A stretch of DNA of 64,000 nt, taken from NCBI GenBank assembly GCA_002633085.1, contig NSIV01000002.1:355602-419601 (forward strand), given 5' to 3'. Below the pieces are notes generated by a model. It was given only the letters and a program-made list of their open reading frames with translations. It searched no databases and was not told the origin of the DNA. Source of the DNA: Curvibacter sp. PD_MW3 (GTDB lineage Bacteria; Pseudomonadota; Gammaproteobacteria; Burkholderiales; Burkholderiaceae_C). This document shows, in pieces, positions 9,795-18,619 of the stretch (position 1 is the stretch's first letter; each line of letters begins with the position of its first letter). The position numbers and the translations under genes are program-made.

Positions 9795-10472
9795 ATGAAC
9801 TTCGAACAAGCCCGCTTCAACATGATCGAGCAGCAGATTCGCCCTTGGAACGTGCTCGACGCCGGGGTGCTGGAACTGCTGTCGGTGGTCAAGCGCGAAG
9901 ACTTCGTGCCGCCGGCACACAAGGCCCTGGCCTTTGCCGACATGGAAATTCCGCTGCGCGGCGCCAGCGAAGCCGCCTTGCAGCTGGGCCAGTGCATGCT
10001 GGCGCCCAAGGTCGAAGCGCGCATGCTGCAGGACCTGGCGATTCAGCCCACCGAGAAAGTGCTGGAGATCGGCACCGGCTCCGGCTACATGGCCGCCTTG
10101 CTGGCGCAGCGCGCCCAGCGCGTCATTTCGCTGGAGATCGAGCCTGAACTGGTGACCCTGGCACGTGCCAACCTGCAGAAGGCCGGCATCCTCAACGCCG
10201 AAGTGCGCCAGGGTGACGGCTCCAAGGGCGTGCCGGTCGAAGGCCCGTTCGATGTCATCGTGCTCAGCGGCTCGGTGGCCGAAGTGCCGCACAAATTGCT
10301 GGAGCACCTCAAGCGCGGCGGCCGCCTGATGGCCATCGTCGGCGAGCAGCCGGTGATGCGCGCCACCCTGATCACCCGCACCGGTGACGCCGAGTACCGT
10401 ACCAGCCAGGCCTGGGACACGGTGGCACCGCGCCTGCTGAATTTCCCGGAACACTCGCGTTTCAACTTCTGA
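9795..10472 (+). CDS. Protein-L-isoaspartate O-methyltransferase family protein
   Basis: This 225-residue protein opens with FEQARFNMIEQQIRPWNV and has the SAM-binding motif VLEIGTGSGYMAALLA at about residues 87-102 and a post-motif LEIEPELV. These are features of the PCMT family, which methylates isoaspartyl residues. The subgroup with MIEQQIRPW is commonly encoded before a rhodanese and a TolC gene in betaproteobacteria, exactly as here. Whether it repairs proteins or has another substrate is unknown. The first methionine at 9795 follows a GGAGTATATGAA stretch. Confidence 0.85.
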   Translation: MNFEQARFNMIEQQIRPWNVLDAGVLELLSVVKREDFVPPAHKALAFADMEIPLRGASEAALQLGQCMLAPKVEARMLQDLAIQPTEKVLEIGTGSGYMAALLAQRAQRVISLEIEPELVTLARANLQKAGILNAEVRQGDGSKGVPVEGPFDVIVLSGSVAEVPHKLLEHLKRGGRLMAIVGEQPVMRATLITRTGDAEYRTSQAWDTVAPRLLNFPEHSRFNF

Positions 10473-10496
10473 GGCGGCCATCGCGACCGTACGACC

Positions 10497-10838
10497 ATGA
10501 TCGAACACATCCACCCCGGCGACCTCTCGGCTTGGCTTGAGAAGATGAAGGTCCACGGCCAGCCCCTGGTGCTGGACGTGCGCGAGCCCTTCGAGCTGCA
10601 GCAGGCCAGCATCAAGGCCGACGGCTTCGAGCTGGTGCACATCCCCATGGGGGTGATCCCGCCGCGCCTGGGTGAGCTCGACCCGAGCCGGCCGGTGGCC
10701 TGCATGTGCCATCACGGTGGGCGCAGCATGCAGGTGGCGGCCTTTCTGGAGAACCGCGGCTTCAAGTTTGTGGCCAACATCACCGGCGGCATCAACGCCT
10801 GGTCGATGCAGGTCGACCCCAGCGTGCCGCGCTACTGA
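10497..10838 (+). CDS. Rhodanese-like sulfurtransferase
   Basis: This single-domain rhodanese has 113 residues. The LDVREPFE motif is near residue 22, and the active-site loop CHHGGRSMQ contains the persulfide-carrying Cys near residue 64. The HIPMG segment and the terminal GGINAWS are also typical. It likely transfers sulfane sulfur in the cytoplasm. It sits between the methyltransferase and the TolC-type gene, with 24- and 40-base gaps, suggesting co-transcription. Confidence 0.92.
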   Translation: MIEHIHPGDLSAWLEKMKVHGQPLVLDVREPFELQQASIKADGFELVHIPMGVIPPRLGELDPSRPVACMCHHGGRSMQVAAFLENRGFKFVANITGGINAWSMQVDPSVPRY

Positions 10839-10878
10839 GCTGAAACGACACCTATCCCTGCGAGCCCAAAGGACGATC

Positions 10879-12213
10879 ATGAAAACCTTCCGCCTACTGC
10901 CCCTGACACTTGCTGTTGGCGCTGCCCTGGCCTTGCCCGCGCAGGCCCAAAGCCTGCTTGACCTCTATGAGTCGGCACGTGGCTACGATGCGGCCTACCA
11001 GTCGGCCAAGGCCCAGTACGACGCCAACCTGTACAAGGCTGATCAGGCCAAAGCCAACCTGCTGCCCACCATCGGCCTGTCCGCCTCGGCCTCGAACACC
11101 AGCCTGAATTACGAGACCGTCAACCCGGGTCCGGTCCCTGCCAACCGCAGCTTCGACAGCCAAAGCACCTCGGTCAGCCTAAGCCAGCCCCTGTACCGTC
11201 CGGCCAACCTGGCCAGCTACGAGCAGGGCAAGCGCCAGGCCGATCTGGCCGAAGCCCAATTGCGGGCGGCCGAGCAGGACCTGATCGTGCGCATCAGCCA
11301 AGCCTACTTTGACGTCCTCAACGCGCAGGACACGCTAGCTTTCGTCGGGGCGCAAAAAACCGCCGTGGCCGAACAGCTGGCCTCGGCCAAGCGCAACTTC
11401 GAGGTCGGCACCGCCACCATCACCGACACGCGCGAAGCACAGGCCCGCTACGACCTGGTGATTGCCCAGGAAATCGCCGCCGACAACGATCTGCGCGTCA
11501 AGAAACTGGCGCTCGACCAGCTGGTCGGCAAGACCGGTACCGCGCCGAAACCGCTGGCCGTGGCCGAACTGCCGGCCCTGCAACCCGCCGATGTCGGCAT
11601 CTGGGTCGAACAGTCGCAGGACATCCATCCCGGCGTCAAGCAGGCCAGGATTGCGCTCGACGTGGCCAAGCTGGAAAGCGAAAAGGCCGTGGCGGGCCAC
11701 AAGCCCACGCTGGATCTGACCGCCAGCTACAACCTCAACAGCAACGTGGGGGGCACCACGCTGGCCACCACGTCCAGCCGGACCAACAGCTCGGCGGTCG
11801 GCGTCAGCTTCAACCTGCCCTTGTTCGCCGGTTTTGCCACGCAGAACCGCGTGCGCGAAACCCTCTCGCTGGAAGAGAAGGCCCGTGCCGATCTGGAAAA
11901 TTCCCAGCGCACGGTGGCACAAGGGACACGCGCCGCCTACTTCGGTGTGGTGTCCGGCCTGGGCCAGGTCAAGGCGCTGCAAGCGGCCGAGGCCTCCAGC
12001 CAGAGCGCGCTGGATGCCAACAAGCTGGGTTACCAGGTGGGTGTGCGCATCAACATCGACGTGCTGAACTCGCAAAGCCAGCTCTACCAGACCAAGCGGG
12101 ACCTGTCCAAGGCACGTTACGACGTGCTGGTCGGCGGCCTCAAGCTACGTCAGGCCAACGGCACGCTCAAGGCCGACGATCTGCAGAGCGTCAACGACCT
12201 GCTAGCCAAGTAA
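10879..12213 (+). CDS. TolC-family outer-membrane channel protein
   Basis: The protein has 444 residues when started at the ATG at 10879, which gives a clean signal peptide (MKTFRLLPLTL to ALPAQAQS) and follows AAAGGACG. Two repeated outer-membrane efflux domains with long coiled-coil helices are visible (AEAQLRAAEQDLIVRISQAYFDVL near 115 and the second copy near 325). It would form the trimeric exit duct for type I secretion or for RND pumps such as the one encoded at 6607. In-frame sequence extending back to 10672 overlaps the rhodanese gene and is not real. Confidence 0.92.
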   Translation: MKTFRLLPLTLAVGAALALPAQAQSLLDLYESARGYDAAYQSAKAQYDANLYKADQAKANLLPTIGLSASASNTSLNYETVNPGPVPANRSFDSQSTSVSLSQPLYRPANLASYEQGKRQADLAEAQLRAAEQDLIVRISQAYFDVLNAQDTLAFVGAQKTAVAEQLASAKRNFEVGTATITDTREAQARYDLVIAQEIAADNDLRVKKLALDQLVGKTGTAPKPLAVAELPALQPADVGIWVEQSQDIHPGVKQARIALDVAKLESEKAVAGHKPTLDLTASYNLNSNVGGTTLATTSSRTNSSAVGVSFNLPLFAGFATQNRVRETLSLEEKARADLENSQRTVAQGTRAAYFGVVSGLGQVKALQAAEASSQSALDANKLGYQVGVRINIDVLNSQSQLYQTKRDLSKARYDVLVGGLKLRQANGTLKADDLQSVNDLLAK

Positions 12214-13521
12214 GCCACGCACCGCGGCGACCGTTTGATCGGTCGCGCCGCGGTGGGCTTGCGCAAAACGGCTGGCGGCAGCGGCCATGTCGGCCCGGCG
12301 CGCGCCATCCGTCACCAGGCCGCAGGCGGCCACCACGGCGTCGCGCAAGCTGGCATGGCGCGAGGCAGCACCGGCCGACTGCGCCAGTTCTGCCGCTTCG
12401 CTGAAATTGAAGGTGTGCGGCCCCATCAGCACCGGACAGGCGCATGCGGCCGCCTCGATCAGGTTCTGTCCGCCCAGAGGCGCAAAGCTGCCGCCCAGCA
12501 GGGCCGCATCACTCAGCCCGTAATACAGCGCCATCTCCCCCAAGGAGTCGCCGAGCCAAACGGCCGCCGGCTGGGCCGCGGCCGGTTGCGCGCCCCACTG
12601 GCTGCGGCGCGACACGGTGAAGCCTTGCGATTCGATCAGCGCTGCCACTTCGTTGAAACGCTGCGGATGGCGCGGCACGATCAACCACTGCACTGCGCGC
12701 GACTGATCAGCTATCAAATCAGGAGCATTTGGCGCAGCACCAGCAAGGCCTGATGCTCGAAAATCCTTCAAGACCTGGAGGAATTCCACCTCCTCGCCTT
12801 CGCGCGAACTGGCAAACATCACAACCGGCTGGCCCAGCGTGGCACGCCAGGCGCGCCCTTGCGCCAATTGCTCAGCATTCGGCATCGCATCGAACTTGAG
12901 GTTGCCAAACACACCGCGCACCGGCGCACCGAGTGCGGCAAAACGCGCTGCGTCGTCCTCGGTCTGGGCCCATACCGCCGCCAGGCTGCGGTAGGCCGGC
13001 CGGGACAGCCAGGCCAGCCGCTGCGCCTGACGCATCGACTTCTCGGAGAGACGCGCATTGGCCAGCACCAGCGGCACCTCGGCGCGCACACAGGCCGCCA
13101 CCAGATTGGGCCAGACCTCGGTCTCCATCAGGATGCCGATGCGCGGTTGGAAATGAGCCAGGAAGCGCTGCACCGCGCCCGGGGTGTCCCACGGCAACCA
13201 GGCCTGCACATCACCCGCGCGCAGCAGCTTCTTGCCTTCGGCGCGGCCGGTGGCGGTGCCGTGCGTGAGCAAGAGACGCATCTGCGGCAAGGCCTCGCGC
13301 AAACGCGCCAGCAGCACAGCCGCCGCCCGCGTTTCACCGAGCGAGACCGCATGCACCCAGATCGTCTGGCCGTCGGCCGGCAGGGGGGGCAGCGCATAGC
13401 GGCCAAAGCGTTCCTCCACGGCGTCCAGGTAACCAGGCTCGCGCACGCCGCGTTGGCGCAGCTTGCGCCGCAGCAAAGGCTGGGCCAGCCCCATGAAGCA
13501 GGCATAGAGCCAGCGCATCAT
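12202..13521 (-). CDS. waaA: 3-deoxy-D-manno-octulosonic acid (Kdo) transferase
   Basis: The protein has 439 residues from the ATG at 13521, which overlaps the waaC stop (ATGA). It transfers Kdo to lipid A precursors at the inner membrane. Motifs include an N-terminal membrane anchor, IWVHAVSLGETRAA near residue 49, GILMETEVWPNL near 128, and the C-terminal glycosyltransferase-B segment LLGGSFAPLGGQNLIEAAA-like region near 355. Repeat copy b (12710-12735) lies inside the frame and encodes an insert before LIVPRHPQRF, so the loop there is longer than usual. The coding end overlaps the convergent tolC gene by 12 bases. Confidence 0.93.
   Translation of the reverse strand: MMRWLYACFMGLAQPLLRRKLRQRGVREPGYLDAVEERFGRYALPPLPADGQTIWVHAVSLGETRAAAVLLARLREALPQMRLLLTHGTATGRAEGKKLLRAGDVQAWLPWDTPGAVQRFLAHFQPRIGILMETEVWPNLVAACVRAEVPLVLANARLSEKSMRQAQRLAWLSRPAYRSLAAVWAQTEDDAARFAALGAPVRGVFGNLKFDAMPNAEQLAQGRAWRATLGQPVVMFASSREGEEVEFLQVLKDFRASGLAGAAPNAPDLIADQSRAVQWLIVPRHPQRFNEVAALIESQGFTVSRRSQWGAQPAAAQPAAVWLGDSLGEMALYYGLSDAALLGGSFAPLGGQNLIEAAACACPVLMGPHTFNFSEAAELAQSAGAASRHASLRDAVVAACGLVTDGARRADMAAAASRFAQAHRGATDQTVAAVRGLLG
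12710..12735 (+). repeat. Interspersed short repeat, copy b (inside waaA)
   Basis: The sequence GCTATCAAATC, AGGAGC, ATTTGGCGC matches the family core. It is read in frame within waaA on the opposite strand and encodes part of a short insert. Confidence 0.65.
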
Positions 13522-14555
13522 GTCTGTCCACCGGCGGAGGAGACGGCCAGCCAGGCCTGCCACACGGCATCGACCGACGGCGCGGGTTGCGCAAAGACGT
13601 TGCGCTGGCGCGGCCGGTTCACCGGTCCGGTACGCCAGGCGGTGTCGAAGTTGTAGATCTGCACATGCGGCAGGTCCAGCGCCACCGCAATGTGGCTCAG
13701 GCCACTGTCGACGCCGATCACGCCGGCACAGCCGGCCAAGGCATCGGTCAGCGCATCAAGCGTCAGGCGCGGCCACACGCTGGCGTGCGCCATCTCACGT
13801 GCCATGGCCTCGCTGCGCTGCTGCTCGGCGTCGGTGCCGTGCAGCAACGCGACATCGAAACCAGCGGCATCGAGGCGCGCAGCCAGATCGAGCCAGTGCG
13901 CCACCGGCCATTCCTTGTCGGCACGCGAGGTGCCATGCACCAGCGCCACGCAGGGGCGATCCGATGCACTTTTTTTTGCTATTGTTTCAGGAGCACTCTG
14001 CACAGAATTCACCTGGGCCAGAAGCCCAAAAGATTCTGAATCCGGCAGGGCGTAACCGAGCGCGCGAGCGCACAGCTCGCGTCCGCGCTGCACCGCATGC
14101 ACGTGCGGCGCGATGGCAATCGCGACATCGGCCACCCAGCGCGTCGGTGCTTCATAACCGGAACCGTCGGTCTGGTTGGCCAGCGCATAACGCTGGCCGC
14201 TCGGCGTCAGCCGCGCCAGCCAGGCCACCAGGGCCGACTTGGTCAGACCCTGCAGGTCGATCACCGCGTCATAAGCCTCGCGTTGCAATTCAGTCTTGAA
14301 GGCACGCCACTCGGCCCGCGTGGCGGCCGAAAACGGCGCCTTGCGCCAGCGCCGCAGCTCGCAGGGAATGACGTGCCGCACACCGGCACAGCGCAACGCC
14401 AGCGGGGCAAAACTGCGCTCGACCACCCAGTCGATCTGGGCTTCTGGCAGCGCGCGCCGGATGTCCTGCACCGCCGGCATGGCATGCACCACATCGCCCA
14501 GCGACGAGAGTTTGACGATCAAAATCTTCAACGGTGCCTGGCTCTTGAAACTCAA
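13518..14555 (-). CDS. waaC: Lipopolysaccharide heptosyltransferase I
   Basis: This 345-residue ADP-heptose:Kdo2-lipid A heptosyltransferase starts LKILIVKLSSLGDVVHAMPAV (residues 8-28), the hallmark of the family. It also has FDVALLHG, VIGVDSGLSH (near 285) and the C-terminal region of glycosyltransferase family 9. It overlaps the phosphomannomutase stop at its start and waaA at its end by four bases each. Repeat copy c (13978-14000) lies within the frame and encodes an insert of about 20 residues (around SVQSAPETIAKKSA) in the middle linker. Confidence 0.93.
   Translation of the reverse strand: MSFKSQAPLKILIVKLSSLGDVVHAMPAVQDIRRALPEAQIDWVVERSFAPLALRCAGVRHVIPCELRRWRKAPFSAATRAEWRAFKTELQREAYDAVIDLQGLTKSALVAWLARLTPSGQRYALANQTDGSGYEAPTRWVADVAIAIAPHVHAVQRGRELCARALGYALPDSESFGLLAQVNSVQSAPETIAKKSASDRPCVALVHGTSRADKEWPVAHWLDLAARLDAAGFDVALLHGTDAEQQRSEAMAREMAHASVWPRLTLDALTDALAGCAGVIGVDSGLSHIAVALDLPHVQIYNFDTAWRTGPVNRPRQRNVFAQPAPSVDAVWQAWLAVSSAGGQT
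13978..14000 (+). repeat. Interspersed short repeat, copy c (inside waaC)
   Basis: The sequence GCTATTGTTTC, AGGAGC, ACTCTGC is a degenerate family member preceded by a run of eight T. It lies in frame within waaC and encodes Lys/Ser/Ala-rich residues absent from the conserved domain. Confidence 0.55.
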
Positions 14556-15934
14556 TGTGCGGCCTGCTCGAAAGCGGCATCGGCTTTGACACTGCGCAGC
14601 AGCGCCAGCATCTCACCCTCAATACGGTGCAGCGCCTCGGCCGTGTGGCCCTCGAAGCGCAGCACCAGCACCGGCGTGGTATTGGAGGCGCGGATCAGGC
14701 CGAAACCGTCGGGCCAGTCGACACGCACACCGTCGATGGTGTTGACCTGGGCCGGAGCGGCGAACGAGGCCTTCGCCACCAGTTGTTCGACCAACTGGTG
14801 CGGCTCGCCCTCGGCGCATTTCACGTTCAGCTCAGGCGTGGAAAAACTCGTTGGCAAACCGTTGAGCACGGCGCTGACGTCGGCCGAACGGCTCAGGATT
14901 TCCAGCAGGCGGCAGGCGGCGTAGGTGCCGTCGTCAAAGCCGAACCAGCGCTCCTTGAAGAAGATGTGGCCGCTCATCTCGCCGCCCAGCGGCGAGTCGA
15001 TCTCTTTCATCTTGGCCTTGATCAGCGAGTGGCCGGTCTTGAACATCAAGGCCTGGCCGCCAGCCGCCTGAATGGCCGGCGCCAGGCGCTGCGAGCATTT
15101 GACGTCGAACACGATGGTGCCGCCCGGCACGCGCGTGAGCACGTCCTGCGCGAACAGCATCATCTGCCGGTCGGGGAAGATGTTCTGGCCGTCCTTGGTC
15201 ACGATGCCCAGGCGGTCGCCATCGCCGTCAAAGGCCAGGCCGAGTTCGGCGTCGCTGCTCTTGAGCACGGCCATCACGTCGCGCAGGTTCTCGGGTTTGC
15301 TCGGATCGGGGTGGTGGTTGGGGAAGGTGCCGTCGACTTCGCTGTGCAGTTCGATCACCTCGCAGCCCAGTGCGCGCAGGATGGCCGGGGCTGAGGCACC
15401 GGCCACGCCGTTGCCGGAATCGACCACGATCTTCATGGGGCGCGCCAGTTTGATATCGCCAATGATGCGGTCACGGTACGGCGCAAACACATTGAGGTTC
15501 TGCACCGTGCCCACGGCATTCAGTTGCCAGCTCTCGGCTTCCATCGTGCGGCGCAACGACTGGATCTCTTCACCGTAGATGGCACGGCCGGCCAGCACCA
15601 TCTTGAAGCCGTTGTAGTCGGCCGGGTTGTGGCTGCCGGTGACCTGGATGCCGCTGCGGCACACGGTGCTGGCAGCAAAGTAGAGCATGGGTGTGGTGAC
15701 CATGCCGACGTCGATCACGTCGATGCCGGTCGCCGTCAGCCCGCGGATCAGCGCTGCGCTCAGGGCCGGGCCGCTCAGGCGGCCGTCGCGCCCCACGGCC
15801 ACGGTGGTTTCACCGGCCTGGTGCGCCGCCATGCCGAAGGCGCGGCCCAGGGCTTCGGCCACCGCCTCGTTCAGCGTGGCGGGCACGATGCCGCGGATGT
15901 CATAGGCCTTGAAAATCGATGCGGCAACTTGCAT
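14552..15934 (-). CDS. Phosphomannomutase/phosphoglucomutase
   Basis: This 460-residue enzyme of the alpha-D-phosphohexomutase family interconverts hexose 1- and 6-phosphates for LPS or exopolysaccharide precursors. The KAYDIRGIVP opening (residue 9), the phosphoserine loop VTGSHNPADYNG (about 98-109), the metal loop DGDGDRLG (about 238-245) and the sugar-binding GGEMSGH (about 320) are all intact. It resembles AlgC and ManB. It is the first gene of a tightly coupled operon with waaC and waaA. Confidence 0.93.
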   Translation of the reverse strand: MQVAASIFKAYDIRGIVPATLNEAVAEALGRAFGMAAHQAGETTVAVGRDGRLSGPALSAALIRGLTATGIDVIDVGMVTTPMLYFAASTVCRSGIQVTGSHNPADYNGFKMVLAGRAIYGEEIQSLRRTMEAESWQLNAVGTVQNLNVFAPYRDRIIGDIKLARPMKIVVDSGNGVAGASAPAILRALGCEVIELHSEVDGTFPNHHPDPSKPENLRDVMAVLKSSDAELGLAFDGDGDRLGIVTKDGQNIFPDRQMMLFAQDVLTRVPGGTIVFDVKCSQRLAPAIQAAGGQALMFKTGHSLIKAKMKEIDSPLGGEMSGHIFFKERWFGFDDGTYAACRLLEILSRSADVSAVLNGLPTSFSTPELNVKCAEGEPHQLVEQLVAKASFAAPAQVNTIDGVRVDWPDGFGLIRASNTTPVLVLRFEGHTAEALHRIEGEMLALLRSVKADAAFEQAAH

Positions 15935-16078
15935 GGGAATGGGTTCAGTCAGGGTTTCTTGTGCTGCGCCGATTGTAGGCGGCGGCCAGCCCCGAACCCG
16001 CCTGCCAATCCCCCCGCTCCGCGGGTGGCGCGCGTATCATGCGGGCACCGTGTCTGGCCTCATCAGGCACCCTCGAGC

Positions 16079-16117
16079 GCTATCAAAATAGTAGCTTTTG
16101 GCGCAAGACGGACAAGG
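16079..16117 (+). repeat. Interspersed short repeat, copy d (upstream of ogt)
   Basis: The sequence GCTATCAAAAT, AGTAGC, TTTTGGCGC and a GACAAGG tail is the best match to copy a. It sits in the gap between the phosphomannomutase gene and ogt, so the ogt promoter must lie within or upstream of it. Confidence 0.65.
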
Positions 16118-16135
16118 GTCAAGGATTGAATTGAT

Positions 16136-16639
16136 ATGAAATTCAGCACGCACCTGCAAACGGCCGTGTTCGATAGCCCGCTGGGCCCGATCACGCTAGC
16201 CGCCAGCGCCCAGGGCCTGGCTGGCGCCTGGTTCGAGGGCGACCTGCATCGGCCCGACACCTCCGCCTGGCCGGCTGCGCCCACCCACCCGCTGCTGCAG
16301 CGGGCACAACATCAGCTGCAGGCCTACTTCGCCGGCCAAGCCACCCGCTTTGACCTGCCGCTGGACCTGCAGAACGGCACGGCCTTCCAGCAAACGGTCT
16401 GGCGCGCCCTGCTGGCGCTGCCGTTTGGCACCAGCACCAGCTACGGCGCACTCAGTGTGCAGTTGGGCAAACCGAAAGCCATGCGTGCCGTGGGCGCCGC
16501 GGTCGGCCGCAACCCGCTGATCATCTTCGTGCCCTGCCACCGCGTGCTAGGTGCTGACGGCGCGCTCACCGGCTTTGCCGCCGGGCTGCCGCGCAAGCGG
16601 GCGCTGTTGCAGCTGGAGAAGATCGGTTTTCGCCCATGA
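16136..16639 (+). CDS. ogt: Methylated-DNA--protein-cysteine methyltransferase
   Basis: This 167-residue suicide repair enzyme moves O6-methyl groups from guanine to its own cysteine. The active motif IIFVPCHRVLG occurs at residues 129-139 with Cys134. The preceding helix-turn-helix contains GTSTSYGALS and the Asn hinge VGRNPL. The N-terminal domain is short, as in Ogt proteins. A 53-codon gene overlaps its stop (ATGA), indicating translational coupling. Confidence 0.94.
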   Translation: MKFSTHLQTAVFDSPLGPITLAASAQGLAGAWFEGDLHRPDTSAWPAAPTHPLLQRAQHQLQAYFAGQATRFDLPLDLQNGTAFQQTVWRALLALPFGTSTSYGALSVQLGKPKAMRAVGAAVGRNPLIIFVPCHRVLGADGALTGFAAGLPRKRALLQLEKIGFRP

Positions 16640-16797
16640 ACTCCAGCCGCAAGACCAAACGCCGCAACAAGCTGCACAAACCGCGCAACCCGCTGGTAGT
16701 GCCTGTTATGCAGCGCCAAGCCGGCGCTCACCGCAAGTCGAGCAAGGCCCTGCGCCGAGCGGAGAAGATGGCATTGCGCCAGAATGAAGAAAACTGA
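16636..16797 (+). CDS. Small basic protein coupled to ogt
   Basis: A 53-codon frame begins with an ATG that overlaps the ogt stop (ATGA at 16636-16639) and ends with TGA at 16795-16797. The product is rich in Arg and Lys (MNSSRKTKRRNKLHKP, then KSSKALRRAEKM), with no membrane segment. I recall similar short basic proteins in Burkholderiales with a shared RNPLV...GAH.KS.KALRR core, which would argue for a real gene, but no function is known to me. The tight coupling is the main evidence. Confidence 0.65.
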   Translation: MNSSRKTKRRNKLHKPRNPLVVPVMQRQAGAHRKSSKALRRAEKMALRQNEEN

Positions 16798-16867
16798 GCC
16801 ACTGTCTTGCCGGCCTACCGGTGCACAGTGACAATGCAGCCATCACGTCAACCGAAAAGGATCCATC

Positions 16868-17344
16868 ATGAAAGGCGACGCCAAAGCCATTGCTTTCCTG
16901 CAGGCCCAGCTCAAGAACGAGCTGACTGCCATCAACCAGTACTTCGTGCACTACCGCATGCTCAAGCACTGGGGCCTGGACAAGCTGGCGAAGAAGGAAT
17001 ACGAAGAGTCCATCGGCGAGATGAAACACGCCGACCTGCTGATGGACCGCATCTTCATGCTCGACGGCCTGCCCAATCTGCAGGACCTGGGCAAGCTGGG
17101 CATCGGCGAGGACGTGCCCGAGATCCTGCGTTGCGACCTGGCGCTGGAGCAAGGCGCACAAGCCACCGTCAAGGACGGCATGGCCTACTGCGAGAGCGTG
17201 CGCGACTACGTCTCGCGCGACCTGCTGCAGAAGATTCTGGACGACACCGAAGAACACATCGACTTTCTGGAGACGCAGATCGAGCTGATCGAGAAGGTCG
17301 GCCTGCCCAATTACCTGCAAAGCCAGATGGGCGAAGTAAGCTGA
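16868..17344 (+). CDS. bfr: Bacterioferritin
   Basis: This 158-residue heme-containing ferritin stores iron as a 24-mer. The four-helix bundle carries the ferroxidase ligands in LKNELTAINQYFVH (Glu18), EEYEES-type helix B with E..KHA, and EEHIDFLETQ near the C-terminus. Met52 (heme ligand) falls in the ADLLMDRIF helix. An AAAGGATCC ribosome site precedes the ATG at 16868. The bacterioferritin-associated ferredoxin gene follows after a hairpin, so the two form an iron storage and release pair. Confidence 0.95.
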   Translation: MKGDAKAIAFLQAQLKNELTAINQYFVHYRMLKHWGLDKLAKKEYEESIGEMKHADLLMDRIFMLDGLPNLQDLGKLGIGEDVPEILRCDLALEQGAQATVKDGMAYCESVRDYVSRDLLQKILDDTEEHIDFLETQIELIEKVGLPNYLQSQMGEVS

Positions 17345-17357
17345 CGCTTACCCCCAA

Positions 17358-17392
17358 GCATCCGGCCAGTAAGCTGTTGGCCGGCCGGATGC
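17358..17392 (+). terminator. Stem-loop after bfr
   Basis: The arms GCATCCGGCC (17358-17367) and GGCCGGATGC (17383-17392) form a ten-base stem. The following T-run is weak (CATTTCATT), so termination may be partial. Confidence 0.55.
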
Positions 17393-17438
17393 CATTTCAT
17401 TCCCGCATTTTCCCCTGTCGCACCAGGGTTAAATACAA

Positions 17439-17460
17439 ATAGAAGTAATTCTCATTTATA
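17439..17460. promoter_or_regulatory. Probable Fur box upstream of bfd
   Basis: The stretch AATAGAAGTAATTCTCATTT, read on the other strand as AAATGAGAATTACTTCTATT, resembles a Fur-binding site (GATAAT-type hexamers). It lies about 40-55 bases before the bfd start codon. Iron-repressed expression of bfd is typical, which supports the call. Confidence 0.6.
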
Positions 17461-17495
17461 CTCACCATATCAACAGTTTTGCCAGGTGAGTCAAC

Positions 17496-17735
17496 ATGAT
17501 TGTTTGCGTCTGCAAGCGCATCAGCGACCGGGACATTGCCCGCCACGCATCGGCCGGCATGGACTTCGATGACATCCAGTTTGAACTTGGCATCGCCACG
17601 CAATGCGGCCGCTGCGAAGGTTGCGCCCGCGATGTCGTGGAGAGGCACCGCACGGCCGCCGCTCAGCATGCACATGCTCAACCGGCCCTGCCGCTATCTG
17701 GCTACCGCGCCATCCCCATCATGCTCGCCGCCTGA
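17496..17735 (+). CDS. bfd: Bacterioferritin-associated ferredoxin
   Basis: This 79-residue [2Fe-2S] protein reduces ferric iron in bacterioferritin so that it can be released. The BFD domain occupies residues 1-50: VCVCKRISDRDI gives two cluster cysteines and CGRCEGC the others. The C-terminal 25 residues are an unconserved tail. It sits 150 bases after bfr and has its own predicted Fur box, consistent with iron-starvation induction opposite to storage. Confidence 0.92.
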   Translation: MIVCVCKRISDRDIARHASAGMDFDDIQFELGIATQCGRCEGCARDVVERHRTAAAQHAHAQPALPLSGYRAIPIMLAA

Positions 17736-17755
17736 ACCAGACAAGGCGCCCCAGC

Positions 17756-17785
17756 AAAAAAGCCACCGCACGCGGTGGCTTTTTT
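17756..17785. terminator. Bidirectional rho-independent terminator
   Basis: AAAAAAGCCACCG (17756-17768), a CACG loop and CGGTGGCTTTTTT (17773-17785) form a stem with A and T tracts on both sides. It separates the convergent bfd and outer-membrane protein genes. Confidence 0.85.
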
Positions 17786-17802
17786 CCTGGGCCTCAACAG
17801 GG

Positions 17803-18381
17803 TCAGAACTTGTAGCCGATCCCCAGAGAGAAAATCTCCCCCTTGAAGCCGGCAACGGTGCCATTGCTGAATGTCTTGTCGGTGAATTTGATCGAGTCGT
17901 AGCCGACCTGCCAGAAAAGGTTGGGGTCGATCATGGCCCGGAAGCCCAGGCCATAACCCCACCCTTGCAATGAGGCCGTGCTGGTTCCATCGTTGGATGC
18001 GCCATTGGCGGAGATGGATGAGACCTTGGCAAAAATCAGCACCTTGTCACTGACGGCAACGGCCGGGATGAGATCCAGTGAATAGCGGTCTTTGGTGTAC
18101 GCATCGTTCCCGTTGGCGTAAACACCCGCCTTGCGGTTGGTGGTGTTGGCCGTGACGCCCACCCCCAGCAGAAAGTTACTGCCCAGAGCCCACCCGTACT
18201 GGGCTTGCACGGCCAGTCCGGTGCTGTTCCCGCTGTCGGATCGGCCGCCTGAATCCACGGTGGAGCGGTCAAACTCCGCGTTGGCACCCAGACTGAAACC
18301 TTCAAAGTTCTTGGCTTGCGCCAGCGCCTGTGCAGAAGAGAGCGCTGCCACAACCGCCGTCAATGCAAAGAGTTTTTTCAT
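17803..18381 (-). CDS. Small outer-membrane beta-barrel protein
   Basis: The protein has 192 residues from the ATG at 18381, which opens a clear signal peptide (MKKLFALTAVVAALSSAQALAQ). The mature part alternates hydrophobic and polar residues in eight or so strands, including GYGLGFRAMIDPNLFWQVGYDS, and ends with the terminal aromatic signature GIGYKF used for outer-membrane insertion. It resembles OmpX/OmpA-like surface barrels. Function is unknown. A longer frame to 18435 only adds sequence before the signal peptide. It is the last core gene before the island. Confidence 0.8.
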   Translation of the reverse strand: MKKLFALTAVVAALSSAQALAQAKNFEGFSLGANAEFDRSTVDSGGRSDSGNSTGLAVQAQYGWALGSNFLLGVGVTANTTNRKAGVYANGNDAYTKDRYSLDLIPAVAVSDKVLIFAKVSSISANGASNDGTSTASLQGWGYGLGFRAMIDPNLFWQVGYDSIKFTDKTFSNGTVAGFKGEIFSLGIGYKF

Positions 18382-18619
18382 AGAGCCTCCAGCAAGTTGA
18401 GCTAGCAATACTAGTGATTCGCTGCCGGATTTCAATACGCCAGGTCATGATCCGGGGCGTTGACAGGCCACAACCAGGTAAATCCTGTAACTGGGATCAA
18501 GCTGAACCCATCAGCCACAGGGCACATTGGCCTGAGGTCTGTACTGGGGGCGAAGGGAGAGGGGACGTGCCATGATTGCCAAGCGCGAGTGACAACCAGA
18601 AAAGAAAGAAACAGAAACG

